In this document: piece by piece, positions 47,442-55,890 of the stretch
Numbering within the stretch: the stretch's first letter is position 1
Layout of the letters: every line of letters starts with the position of its first letter
Source: an uncultured Lachnospira sp.
GTDB lineage: Bacteria; Bacillota; Clostridia; Lachnospirales; Lachnospiraceae
Direction: 5' to 3'
Assembly: GCA_934359185.1 (NCBI GenBank)
Contig: CAKRLE010000003.1
Span: 1 to 64,000 of the forward strand
Length of the DNA: 64,000 nucleotides
The notes under the pieces: generated by a model
What the model saw: only the letters and a program-made list of their open reading frames with translations
Database searches by the model: none
Told to the model about the DNA's origin: nothing
Position numbers and translations under genes: made by a program

Positions 47442-47627
47442 TTACATCTGATGTCTTACAATCTTATATTCATCATTGCTCTGGTAGTATGGACAGCTCT
47501 TATACGATGAAGATAAAAGCCTGGCATAATCATCCTCGTCCATATCGACATCACATATATACTCTTCTGCCTCATCATCATATATAAGATTATTGCAATA
47601 TTCACAACTACCGCCATTATCAGACAT
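47442..47627 (-). CDS. DUF6472-family small protein
   Basis: This 61-residue acidic protein has four cysteines (CEYCNNL, CDVDMDE and SCPYYQ) and the ending DEYKIVRHQM. The pattern is one I associate with DUF6472 proteins of Clostridia; the function is unknown. A zinc site is plausible. The ATG at 47627 has GAGGTG upstream. It is probably cotranscribed with the HD-GYP regulator. Confidence 0.72.
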   Translation of the reverse strand: MSDNGGSCEYCNNLIYDDEAEEYICDVDMDEDDYARLLSSSYKSCPYYQSNDEYKIVRHQM

Positions 47628-47708
47628 CAATCACACCTCACTATTTTTCACATTTCAAATTGTGTTAATATGATAACATAATATTACGCTCCGGTCAAAA
47701 CGCTTATG

Positions 47709-49394
47709 CTAATTTGTATGTAATAATTCATGTGCTCTATGAGACAATGGTTTTTCAAGATAATCCTCATAACATTTAACAATCTCAGGATTTTCATGTG
47801 AATATCTGAGCGTATTCTTCTCATCAAGGCTGTAAAGAACGGCTGCCCGCTCTTCCTTTAGTTCAATGCCATCATGGATAGGCTGTCCACCACCATTGAC
47901 ACATCCACCCGGACACGCCATTATCTCAACAAAATCATACTGGACTGTGCCTGCAAGAATCGCATCTATAAGCTTCCTTGCATTACCAAGCCCGCTTGCC
48001 ACTGCTACTCTTACTTTTGTTCCATCTATGTCAAATTCCGACTCTTTCCATCCATCCATTCCTCTAACGCTCTTAAACGCATCAACCTCTGGATTCTTAC
48101 CTGTCACAAGGTAATGGGCACTTCTTAATGCAGCCTCCATCACACCACCTGTCGTTCCAAATATAACACCAGCTCCAGTTCCTGTGCCAAGAGGAGAGTC
48201 AAATTCCTCTTCCTGAAGTATCTGTGTCCTTACATAATATGAGCGGAAAAGCCTCTCAATCTCTCTTGTTGTCAAAACAACATCAACGTCCTTGCCGCCA
48301 TCCCATGTACACTCATCCTTCTTAGCCATACATGGCATAATTGATATGCAAAATATCTTAGATGGGTCAACACCAAGCAAATCAGCATAGTATGACTTAG
48401 TAATTGCACCAAACATCTGTTGTGGCGATTTAGCAGTAGAAAGCCTTCCTTCAAGCTGTGGATACTGGCTCTTAATGAATCTCACCCATCCAGGACAGCA
48501 TGATGTAAACATCGGAAGTCCTGACTCCTTTATCTCAGGAAGTCTCTGTATGAACTCACTTCCCTCTTCCATAATAGTAAGATCAGCTGAAAATGTTGTG
48601 TCAAATATATAATCAAAGCCAATCTTTCTAAGTCCCGCCACAAGTCTCTTTGCTGTAGCAAATTCTCTTGAAAGTCCAAAGCCTTCTCCCCATGCAGTTC
48701 TCACTGCAGGAGCAATCTGGACTACGGTAATGATATCCGGATTCTCAACCGCATCAAGCGCCCTTCCTACATCATCACGCTCTCTTAATGCTCCTACCGG
48801 GCAATGTGTCACACACTGACCACATAAAGCGCACTGTGATTCTCCTATCTTTCTTCCATCAGATACATCAACTGTCGTACGTGCACCCGTATTGACAACA
48901 TCCCATACATTCAGCCCCTGCACCTTGTCACATATCTGGACACATCTCATGCATTTGATACATTTATCACTTTCCTTAATAAGCGGAAATGATTTATCAA
49001 TGCGTGATTTCTCTGGTCTTATATCATATGGCATGTCCGAAATATTCAATTCGTTAGCAACTGTCTGTAACGTACAATTGCCACTTCTTACACATGACGC
49101 ACATCTGTAATCATGCTGTGATAATATCAGCTTTACATTAGTCTTTCTTGTTGTTCTGACCTTGCGGCTGTGTGTATACACAACCATTCCTTCTCTTACG
49201 GTTGTATTACATGCTGTGACACATCTGTCAGCACCCTCAATCTCAACAACACAAACTCTGCACGCACCTATCTCATTAATTTCTTTAAGGTAACACAATG
49301 TAGGAATTTCATGTCCGGCAATTCTGGCAGCCTCTAAAATTGTAGTTCCCTCTTCGACACATACATCCGTGCCGTTAATAACTAAATTTACCAT
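47709..49394 (-). CDS. [FeFe]-hydrogenase catalytic subunit
   Basis: This 561-residue hydrogenase has a 2Fe-2S domain (GHEIPTLCYLKEINEIGACRVC), the His-Cys 4Fe-4S segment (SQHDYRCASCVRSGNCTLQ) and two 4Fe-4S clusters (CIKCMRCVQICD and CALCGQCVTHCPVGAL). The H-cluster domain carries motifs TSCCPGWVRF, MPCMAKKDEC and ACPGGCVNGGGQ. It produces or consumes H2. It overlaps the upstream GltD-like gene by 7 bp, and no separate NuoE/NuoF genes are present. That points to the group A2-type arrangement, not the trimeric bifurcating form. Confidence 0.96.
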   Translation of the reverse strand: MVNLVINGTDVCVEEGTTILEAARIAGHEIPTLCYLKEINEIGACRVCVVEIEGADRCVTACNTTVREGMVVYTHSRKVRTTRKTNVKLILSQHDYRCASCVRSGNCTLQTVANELNISDMPYDIRPEKSRIDKSFPLIKESDKCIKCMRCVQICDKVQGLNVWDVVNTGARTTVDVSDGRKIGESQCALCGQCVTHCPVGALRERDDVGRALDAVENPDIITVVQIAPAVRTAWGEGFGLSREFATAKRLVAGLRKIGFDYIFDTTFSADLTIMEEGSEFIQRLPEIKESGLPMFTSCCPGWVRFIKSQYPQLEGRLSTAKSPQQMFGAITKSYYADLLGVDPSKIFCISIMPCMAKKDECTWDGGKDVDVVLTTREIERLFRSYYVRTQILQEEEFDSPLGTGTGAGVIFGTTGGVMEAALRSAHYLVTGKNPEVDAFKSVRGMDGWKESEFDIDGTKVRVAVASGLGNARKLIDAILAGTVQYDFVEIMACPGGCVNGGGQPIHDGIELKEERAAVLYSLDEKNTLRYSHENPEIVKCYEDYLEKPLSHRAHELLHTN

Positions 49395-51223
49395 TTTTCT
49401 ACTCTGCCTCCTCTGAATACGCCAAATCCATAATGATCACATCGCAAGCATCTTCCCGCTTCCTGACAAGCCTCCTCACAGCTCATTCCCAGCTCTACAG
49501 GCTCAAAATCATTCTTTCTTTCGTTAGCATTGCGTTCAGCAAGCTCTACCCTTCCGCATGGGACACGATCATCCACACTCACTTCTGGAATGTCAACATC
49601 ACATTTAATCTCATGATGGAAACCAAGATATTCGTCTATATTAGCTGCTGCAACCTTACCCGCTGCAATCGCCCTTATTACTGTAGCAGGTCCTGTTACG
49701 CAGTCGCCACCGGCAAATATTCCTGGTAAATCTTCAATTCCACTTGTATTTAAGGCGTCTATCGCCCCTCTCTTAACCTTCATTCCGAATTCTTCGAAAG
49801 GCTTTGACTCTATTCCTTGTCCGATTGCGACAATAATCATATCGCATTCAATAAGCTCTTCCTCAACTGCTGCACGCTTAGGAGATGGTCTGCCATTCTT
49901 TATATTACTTATCATCTGTGGCTGAACCCATAATCCTTTTACATTATGCAGTTCATCTGTCTCAATGCGTACAGGGGCCTTCAGCTCAACAATACTGCAG
50001 CCTTCAGCCTCTGCGCCTTCAATTTCAGCTTTAAGAGCTGTCATATCAGCTTTTCTACGTCTGTATACAATATCCACTTTTTTGGCACCAAGTCTTACCG
50101 CTGACCTTGCAACATCCATCGCAACATTACCACCACCGATAACTGCCACTTTAAGACCTGTATAATCAGGCATAACATCATCGCCTATTGAACGAAGCAT
50201 CTCTACAGCTGATATTACCTGCTTTGCATCATCCTCGCCTTCAATACCGACTTTTTTATCAGTATGCGCTCCGATAGAAATGTATATTGCATCGTATTCA
50301 TTTTTAATATCAACCATTGATATATCTTTGCCAACGCTGATTTCTGTCTTCACTTCTATTCCAGCCGAAAGAATAGCATTAATATCTGCATCAAGTCTTG
50401 TTCTTGGAAGTCTGTAATTAGGAATACCATATCTTAACATTCCGCCAAGCTGTTTTCTCTGCTCAAATATTGTTACCTTATGCCCCATGAGAGCCATATA
50501 ATAGGCTGCACTAAGCCCACCTGGACCTCCACCGATAACTGCCACTTTTTTGCCAGTTGGAGCTTCACATTCTGGAATTGGCACATCACCACAATGGTCA
50601 ACAGCCATTCTTTTAAGTCCTCTGATATTAACTGGTGCATCAACCATAGTTCTCTTACATCTGTTCTCACATGGATGCTCACATATCAGCGCACATACAA
50701 CCGGCATTGGATTATCTTTTCTTATAAGACGCACTGCATCTGCGTATCTCTTTTCTTTTACAAGCGCAATATATCCTGGTATATCAACACCTGCCGGACA
50801 CAATGTAACACATGGCACTGGCTGGTTACTGTTACATGTACATCTGTTATGTTTAACATGCGCAACAAGATCATCCATACAGCCGTCAATACATTTTAAC
50901 ACCATCTCTGCTGCTTCATATCCGATTGCACAGTCTGCTGAAAGATATATTCCCTCAGCTGTCAGTCTTATGGTTTCTATCATGTCCATAGTTCCATCGC
51001 CGTTAAGTACTTTCTCAAAAAGCTGTGCAAGCTGGTTTAATCCAACACGACAAGGCACACATTTACCACATGACTGTGCAAGACACATTTTAATAAATGA
51101 ACATGTCAGGTCTACAGGACAAAGTCCTGGTGGGCTGGCTGTTATTCTACGTTCTAAGTCCTTATACAATGATTCCATTGTCAGCTGGGCTCTGTCCTCT
51201 GTAACAATTGTAAGTCTGCTCAT
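49388..51223 (-). CDS. GltD-like NAD(P) oxidoreductase with NuoF-type Fe-S N-terminus
   Basis: This 611-residue protein joins two modules. Residues 1-130 resemble the C-terminal Fe-S part of NuoF (SCGKCVPCRVGLNQL). Residues 135-600 form a glutamate-synthase-small-subunit-like flavoprotein: cysteine clusters CVTLCPAGVDIPGYI and CALICEHPCENRCKR, the FAD loop VAVIGGGPGGLSAAYYMA, the NAD(P) loop VAVIGGGNVAMDVARSA, and GIFAGGDCVTGPATVIRAIAAGK. It is translationally coupled to the hydrogenase and is its likely redox partner, linking NAD(P)H and ferredoxin or a further acceptor. It starts 37 bp after the SDR gene. Confidence 0.9.
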   Translation of the reverse strand: MSRLTIVTEDRAQLTMESLYKDLERRITASPPGLCPVDLTCSFIKMCLAQSCGKCVPCRVGLNQLAQLFEKVLNGDGTMDMIETIRLTAEGIYLSADCAIGYEAAEMVLKCIDGCMDDLVAHVKHNRCTCNSNQPVPCVTLCPAGVDIPGYIALVKEKRYADAVRLIRKDNPMPVVCALICEHPCENRCKRTMVDAPVNIRGLKRMAVDHCGDVPIPECEAPTGKKVAVIGGGPGGLSAAYYMALMGHKVTIFEQRKQLGGMLRYGIPNYRLPRTRLDADINAILSAGIEVKTEISVGKDISMVDIKNEYDAIYISIGAHTDKKVGIEGEDDAKQVISAVEMLRSIGDDVMPDYTGLKVAVIGGGNVAMDVARSAVRLGAKKVDIVYRRRKADMTALKAEIEGAEAEGCSIVELKAPVRIETDELHNVKGLWVQPQMISNIKNGRPSPKRAAVEEELIECDMIIVAIGQGIESKPFEEFGMKVKRGAIDALNTSGIEDLPGIFAGGDCVTGPATVIRAIAAGKVAAANIDEYLGFHHEIKCDVDIPEVSVDDRVPCGRVELAERNANERKNDFEPVELGMSCEEACQEAGRCLRCDHYGFGVFRGGRVEKW

Positions 51224-51260
51224 TATAATTCTCCCCGATATTTAATAACGTTTTATGTAA

Positions 51261-52127
51261 CTATACTCCACTGTATGCACAGTATCCTCCATCAACTGGA
51301 AGCACTATTCCATTCACAAATGCCGATGCCTCGCCATCTGCAAGGAACAGGGCTGCTCCAATCAGATCCTCTGGATTGCCAAACCTGCCCATAGGTGTTC
51401 CTGCTATTATTTTTCCTGCTCTTGCTGTAAGTGAGCCATCTTTATTATATAAAAGGTCATGATTCTGTTCTGCCGCATAGAATCCTGGCGCTATCGCATT
51501 GCAGCGTATCCCGCTCTTTCCAAAATGTACTGCAAGCCACTGTGTAAGATTGAGTATTGCACCTTTTGCATTGCCATACGCAACTACCTTAGTAAGCGGA
51601 AGGATTGATGTAACAGATGCAATATTAATTATGCTGCCACTTCTTTTCTCAACCATATCCCTTGTAAATACCTGAATTGGCAGTAATGTCCCCATATAAT
51701 TAAGTTCCATGACATCACGTATTCTGTCCTCATCAAGATTCCAGAACGAATAATCATCATCACCTTTTTCTTTCTCAAGCATTTCTATTGACGTAATTGC
51801 TCCCGGCTGGTTTCCTCCTGCTCCATTGATAAGAATGTCACAACTTCCAAGCTCCTTCTTAATCACCTCATAGATTTCGACAAGCTTAGCCTTATCTGTG
51901 ACGTCACAGCTATAACCTTTAACAGTAACTTTCTTTCCATATTCACTGTCTGCATCGCTGGTTATCTCCCCAGCCACCTTATTTAATTTATCAATATTAC
52001 GTCCAATCAGTGCAACCTTCGCACCACTAACAGCCAATCCATATGCCATAGCCGAACAAAGTGTTCCACTGCCTCCTGTAACAATCGCTGTCTTTCCTGT
52101 TAAATCTGTCTTAAAAGGTACCTTCAT
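51261..52127 (-). CDS. SDR-family oxidoreductase, probably hexonate/mannonate dehydrogenase
   Basis: This short-chain dehydrogenase of about 288 residues has a Rossmann start (KTAIVTGGSGTLCSAMAYGL), NGAGGNQPGAIT in place of the usual NNAG, and the catalytic YGNAK motif (VVAYGNAKGAILNL). It ends VNGIVLPVDGGYCAYSGV. The FKTDLTGK opening and the GGN insert are seen in SDRs annotated as D-mannonate oxidoreductases, which act on fructuronate/mannonate. The ATG at 52127 has GAGG upstream. It has its own promoter and is separated from the TRAP operon by the inverted-repeat element. Confidence 0.85.
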   Translation of the reverse strand: MKVPFKTDLTGKTAIVTGGSGTLCSAMAYGLAVSGAKVALIGRNIDKLNKVAGEITSDADSEYGKKVTVKGYSCDVTDKAKLVEIYEVIKKELGSCDILINGAGGNQPGAITSIEMLEKEKGDDDYSFWNLDEDRIRDVMELNYMGTLLPIQVFTRDMVEKRSGSIINIASVTSILPLTKVVAYGNAKGAILNLTQWLAVHFGKSGIRCNAIAPGFYAAEQNHDLLYNKDGSLTARAGKIIAGTPMGRFGNPEDLIGAALFLADGEASAFVNGIVLPVDGGYCAYSGV

Positions 52128-52165
52128 GTCTAACCTCTTTCCGCGCATTTTGCGCTATATATAGA

Positions 52166-52194
52166 ATTGTAAGGGATTTTTTTTATTGTTTCAA
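52166..52194 (-). promoter_or_regulatory. Promoter of the SDR gene
   Basis: On the minus strand, TTGAAA-17-TACAAT lies 39 bp before the ATG. The inverted pair ATTGTTATA (52197-52205) and TATAACAAT (52229-52237) lies directly upstream and could be an operator. Confidence 0.65.
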
Positions 52195-52236
52195 GCATTG
52201 TTATATCCCTAACGAAGCCCGTCATTATTATAACAA

Positions 52237-52558
52237 TCTCTGCCCGGTTTACCGCCGAACGGACCTGCCGCCGAACCGACCAGCCCCTAAGCTGCTGCCC
52301 TGTGCAATGCCTAAATACTTGCCTGACGACTGCCGTGCAGTTCTTAGGGCGGTGTTAGACAATTGCTAAGCCGACTGCTAAACCGTCCAAGCGAAGCGCG
52401 TTTTTAGCAAGACGGCTTTAATAAGCTTTGTCGTGCCGCCCTTAGAACTGCTAGGCACAAAGGACCTGCAAGTATTTAGGCATTGCACAGGGCAGCAGCT
52501 TAGGGGCTGGTCGGTTCGGTGGCAGGTCCGTTCGGCGGTAAACCGGGCAGAGCCGGCG
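52237..52558. repeat. GC-rich inverted-repeat element (foldback/MITE-like or structured RNA)
   Basis: Arms 52238-52322 and 52468-52552 are inverted copies, 84 of 85 positions identical. The one difference (52270 G against 52520 T) is still a G-T pair on the plus strand. Inside, 52337-52352 pairs with 52436-52451 (15 of 16), GACAA pairs with TTGTC (52358-52362, 52428-52432), and 52368-52382 pairs with 52403-52418 with one mismatch and one bulge. The whole folds into one rod of about 315 nt. The left arm has 53 G/C of 85, far above the AT-rich surroundings. No ORF fits. TTATAACAA flanks it on both sides (52228-52236 and 52559-52567), possibly a 9-bp target duplication. Confidence 0.9.
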
Positions 52559-52579
52559 TTATAACAACACCGGCTCTGC
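52547..52579 (-). terminator. Hairpin after dctM that shares the element's right end
   Basis: GCAGAGCCGG (52547-52556) and CCGGCTCTGC (52570-52579) form a perfect 10-bp stem 20 bp past the dctM stop. No T-run follows. Its left half is also the tip of the large rod, so the two folds are mutually exclusive. Confidence 0.5.
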
Positions 52580-52599
52580 GAAAATAATTAGGGTATGAT

Positions 52600-53904
52600 T
52601 TATGCTAATCCAAGTGCCATTGGAAGGAACATGGATAACGCTGGTATAAATGTTACAAGCAGCAATGCAATTATAATTACTGCAAAGTAAGGAAGCAGAT
52701 GCTTCATAATACTTTCGATTGTTACTCCACCAACCTTGCAGCCTGTGAAAAGAATTGTACCTACAGGTGGTGTGATTGTTCCTACTGATAAGTTCATGCA
52801 GAGTACAATACCGAACTGGATTGCGCTCATTCCAAGACTTGTACAGATTGGAAGGAAGATTGGTGTAAATATAAGTATTGCAGGTGTTGGGTCCATAAAT
52901 GTACCAACAACAAGTAATATAATGTTAATAAGTAAGAAAATAATAATCTTATTATCTGTTATTCCAAGTACTGCATTGGCAATCATATCAGGAATACCTG
53001 TGAACGCCATTGCCCATGACATGATAGATGATAAACCGATCATGAATGTAATTGTACCTGTCATCTTAGCTGATTCTGCAACAATTCTTGGAATATCTGT
53101 AATCTTCATCTCACGATAGATTAAAGAAAGCACTGTTGCATAAACTACTGCAATTGCTGAACCTTCTGTTGCTGTGAATACACCTCCAAGTATACCTCCG
53201 ATAACTATTACGATAAGGAATAAACTTGGAACAGCCTGCCAGAGTGTCTTTAATGCCACCTTAACTGTAACTCTCTCTTCTGATGTATAGCCCATCTTCT
53301 TGGCTGTGATACCTGCAAGAACCATAACGGCTGCGCCCCAGAGAATTCCTGGAATATAACCAGCCATAAATAACGCTGAGATAGATACACTTCCTGCTAC
53401 TGTTGAGAATACGATCATTGTGTTGCTTGGTGGAATAAGCATTCCTACTGGAGCAGATGCTACGTTAACTGCTGCTGCATAGTTAGGATCATATCCCTCT
53501 TTCTTCTCAAGAGGTCCCATTGTTCCACCGATAGCTGCTGCTGCAGCGGCACCCGAACCACTGATAGCTCCGAAAAGCATGTTAGCTACTACATTTGTCT
53601 GTGCAAGGGCACCTGGCATACGTCCACTGAGCACCTTGGCACAGTTAACAAGACGAAGTGCGATACCACCGTTATTCATAATATTACCAGCCAGAATAAA
53701 GAAAGGAATGGCAATAAGTGAAAATGAATTAGAACCTGCGAATAAACGCTGTGCTGATGTTGCGAATGCAACGTGTCCTGGAAGCATGGCAATCATTGAA
53801 ACTGCCGATGAAAGTCCGATGCTGACACCAATTGGCACACCCATGGCCAACATTACAACTAATAACACTACCATTATGATAGCTACCTGAACTGCTATTG
53901 ACAT
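52600..53904 (-). CDS. TRAP transporter large permease (DctM type)
   Basis: This membrane protein of about 434 residues has around twelve hydrophobic segments and is the channel of a tripartite sodium-dependent uptake system. Family features are FFILAGNIMNNGG, GAISGSGAAAAAAIGGTMGPLEKKEGYDPNYAAAVNVASAPVGMLIPPSN and the C-terminal FGIVLCMNLSVGTITPPVG. The ATG at 53904 follows GGAGG; the frame's earlier ATG lacks a site. It starts ten bp after dctQ. Confidence 0.95.
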   Translation of the reverse strand: MSIAVQVAIIMVVLLVVMLAMGVPIGVSIGLSSAVSMIAMLPGHVAFATSAQRLFAGSNSFSLIAIPFFILAGNIMNNGGIALRLVNCAKVLSGRMPGALAQTNVVANMLFGAISGSGAAAAAAIGGTMGPLEKKEGYDPNYAAAVNVASAPVGMLIPPSNTMIVFSTVAGSVSISALFMAGYIPGILWGAAVMVLAGITAKKMGYTSEERVTVKVALKTLWQAVPSLFLIVIVIGGILGGVFTATEGSAIAVVYATVLSLIYREMKITDIPRIVAESAKMTGTITFMIGLSSIMSWAMAFTGIPDMIANAVLGITDNKIIIFLLINIILLVVGTFMDPTPAILIFTPIFLPICTSLGMSAIQFGIVLCMNLSVGTITPPVGTILFTGCKVGGVTIESIMKHLLPYFAVIIIALLLVTFIPALSMFLPMALGLA

Positions 53905-53914
53905 ATGCTCCCTC

Positions 53915-54388
53915 CTATTCTGCCTTTGAATTAACTGATTGAATGATGTTATATATACTGTAGAGAATGATAAGTACACCGCAGATAGGAATTATTGAGT
54001 ATACAATTCCTGTAGGTATATTTAACATTGAATCGTACTGAAGCATATTCATCTGGGTTACTGTAAAACCACCATACACCATTATTGTTGCTGAGAAGAT
54101 AATGATAATACACTCAATGGCAACATCTATTATCTTACGGCTTATGCCTTTGAATTTATCTCTTAAAAAAGTTATGGCAATATGGTCACGCTGTCCAAAC
54201 ACATACGTTGCCGATACAATAATAAGCCATACGAATGCATATCTTGTAAGTACTTCACTAATACTGCTTGGACTCTTGAAGATGTATCTGGCTATAACCT
54301 GATAAGTTGTAAGAAGAACCATCGCAATGAAAAGCACTACACTGACAACTTTAAGTATCTGATCTAATATATTCTTAGCTTTATTCAT
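53915..54388 (-). CDS. TRAP transporter small permease (DctQ type)
   Basis: This 157-residue protein has four membrane segments and the family's IARYIFKSPSSISEVLTRYAFVWLIIVSATYVFGQRDHIAITFL block. It bridges the binding protein and the large permease. AAGGAG precedes the ATG. It lies two bp after dctP and ten before dctM. Confidence 0.93.
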   Translation of the reverse strand: MNKAKNILDQILKVVSVVLFIAMVLLTTYQVIARYIFKSPSSISEVLTRYAFVWLIIVSATYVFGQRDHIAITFLRDKFKGISRKIIDVAIECIIIIFSATIMVYGGFTVTQMNMLQYDSMLNIPTGIVYSIIPICGVLIILYSIYNIIQSVNSKAE

Positions 54389-54390
54389 GA

Positions 54391-55395
54391 TTAGTTCTCC
54401 TTTCTCAGCTTAATAATATCGTTATATATCTTCTGTGTTACTTCTGACTGATTAGAAATTCTTGAAAGAAGTGGCTGGCATAAAGTTCTGAACTCCTCAA
54501 CATCAGGATAACAGAACTGTGTTCCCTGTGCTGCTACCTCTGCCTTTGCCTGCTCAATTCTTTCCTTAAATGTAGCAAATTCGTACTCTGTAGATTCCTT
54601 AACAAGCTTGTCAAATATAGCCCTGTCTGATTCGCTCATGCTGTCAAGGAACTCTGTACTTGCTATAACAACGTCAGGATGTACAATGTGTTTTGTATAT
54701 GCATAATATTTTGCAACTTCATAGTTCTTAAAGTCATTGTATACAAGCTCACTATTCTCTGCCGCATCAATAACGCCCTGCTGTAATGCAGTATATACCT
54801 CTGACTGGGACATTGTAGCTCCTGTTCCACCCATAAGCTTAGTCATCTCAATATATGTAGGACTGTCGTTAACACGGATAATCTGTCCTGCAAGGTCTGC
54901 TGCTGAGTTGATTGGTTTATTAGAATATACATTTCTCTCACCTGCTGTATACACAGTTAAAACCTGAAAACTGTATTTTCTTGCTGAGTAAAATAAATCA
55001 CTGAACACACCGCCAACTACAGCTCTCTCCATATGGTCAATATCATCATAAAGATAAGGTGCTCCTACTATAGCGAAATCTTTATCATATCCCTCTGGAA
55101 CACTACATGGAACAATTGCCATCTGTAACGCACCTGTCCTTACGAACTCTGCCATGGCGCCCTGCTCTCCAAGTACACCATTAGGATAAATTGTCATCTT
55201 GTATCTTCCATTAGTTGCTTTCTCGAATTCCTCTCCGAGTTTCTTCATCGCAAGATACTGTGGATGCTTTTCATTCTGGTTAAATGCTACACGAATTTCT
55301 GTAACTTCTGATGTCTTATTGCTGCCTGTACAGCCTGTCATTGTCCCCACGACCATACAGACTATAAGCAGGCATACTGATAACTTTTTTAACAT
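54391..55395 (-). CDS. TRAP transporter substrate-binding lipoprotein (DctP type)
   Basis: This 334-residue protein has a lipoprotein signal (LLIVCMVVGTMTGCTGSN, lipobox Cys at about 22) and a DctP domain: RVAFNQNEKHPQYLAMKKLGEEFEK, then YPNGVLGEQ. IIRVNDSPTYIEMTKLMGGTGATM carries the Arg that binds the ligand's carboxylate. LQQGVIDAAENSELVYNDFKNYEVAKYYAYTKH closes the site. The ligand is a carboxylate, perhaps a uronate, aldonate or similar acid. Confidence 0.93.
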   Translation of the reverse strand: MLKKLSVCLLIVCMVVGTMTGCTGSNKTSEVTEIRVAFNQNEKHPQYLAMKKLGEEFEKATNGRYKMTIYPNGVLGEQGAMAEFVRTGALQMAIVPCSVPEGYDKDFAIVGAPYLYDDIDHMERAVVGGVFSDLFYSARKYSFQVLTVYTAGERNVYSNKPINSAADLAGQIIRVNDSPTYIEMTKLMGGTGATMSQSEVYTALQQGVIDAAENSELVYNDFKNYEVAKYYAYTKHIVHPDVVIASTEFLDSMSESDRAIFDKLVKESTEYEFATFKERIEQAKAEVAAQGTQFCYPDVEEFRTLCQPLLSRISNQSEVTQKIYNDIIKLRKEN

Positions 55396-55425
55396 AGCCC
55401 CGCCTTCTCCTTTTCACATTACATT

Positions 55426-55890
55426 TTAAATAAGTGTTGTTCTTACTTTAACTACTACCTTACGGATTGTCATTGGCTCATTAACCGCTACTGCTGGTCT
55501 GTGTACATCACATGGGAAGAACACTGAGAAGCAGCCTGGTACAGCATTGATAAATCCTTCATTTTCTACTTTCTTATAGAAAATAAGGTCTCTTTCCTTA
55601 ATGTACTCATCTATCTCGTACTCATCCTTTAATGGAGTAAAACCAAGCTTTTCCTCGCCCGATGCCAAAAACTGGATATCAAGATATTCCTTATGTGATT
55701 CTGGTTTCTTTTCTGAGACAGCCCCTGTCTGAGCATCAAATACCTGTGCATAGATATCTTTTCCCTGAATCTCATAAACACCTGGTTCCATATTGACAAA
55801 ATCATTTTTCTTTAAATAATCAATAACCTTTTTTATAACTTCTGGATACTCTGCAAATGTATCACATGAATTAATTGATGAAAATATCAT
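55426..55890 (-). CDS. YhcH/YjgK/YiaL-family sugar-acid anomerase-like protein
   Basis: This 154-residue cupin-like protein has the family's DIYAQVFDAQTGAVSEKKPESHKEYLDIQF, where His and Glu bind metal, and FFPCDVHRPAVAVNEP. Members convert sugar anomers of acidic sugars (NanQ in sialate use, YiaL with diketogulonate). It overlaps the ketopantoate-reductase-like gene by one base and precedes dctP by 30 bp, so it is tied to the transported substrate. Confidence 0.9.
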   Translation of the reverse strand: MIFSSINSCDTFAEYPEVIKKVIDYLKKNDFVNMEPGVYEIQGKDIYAQVFDAQTGAVSEKKPESHKEYLDIQFLASGEEKLGFTPLKDEYEIDEYIKERDLIFYKKVENEGFINAVPGCFSVFFPCDVHRPAVAVNEPMTIRKVVVKVRTTLI

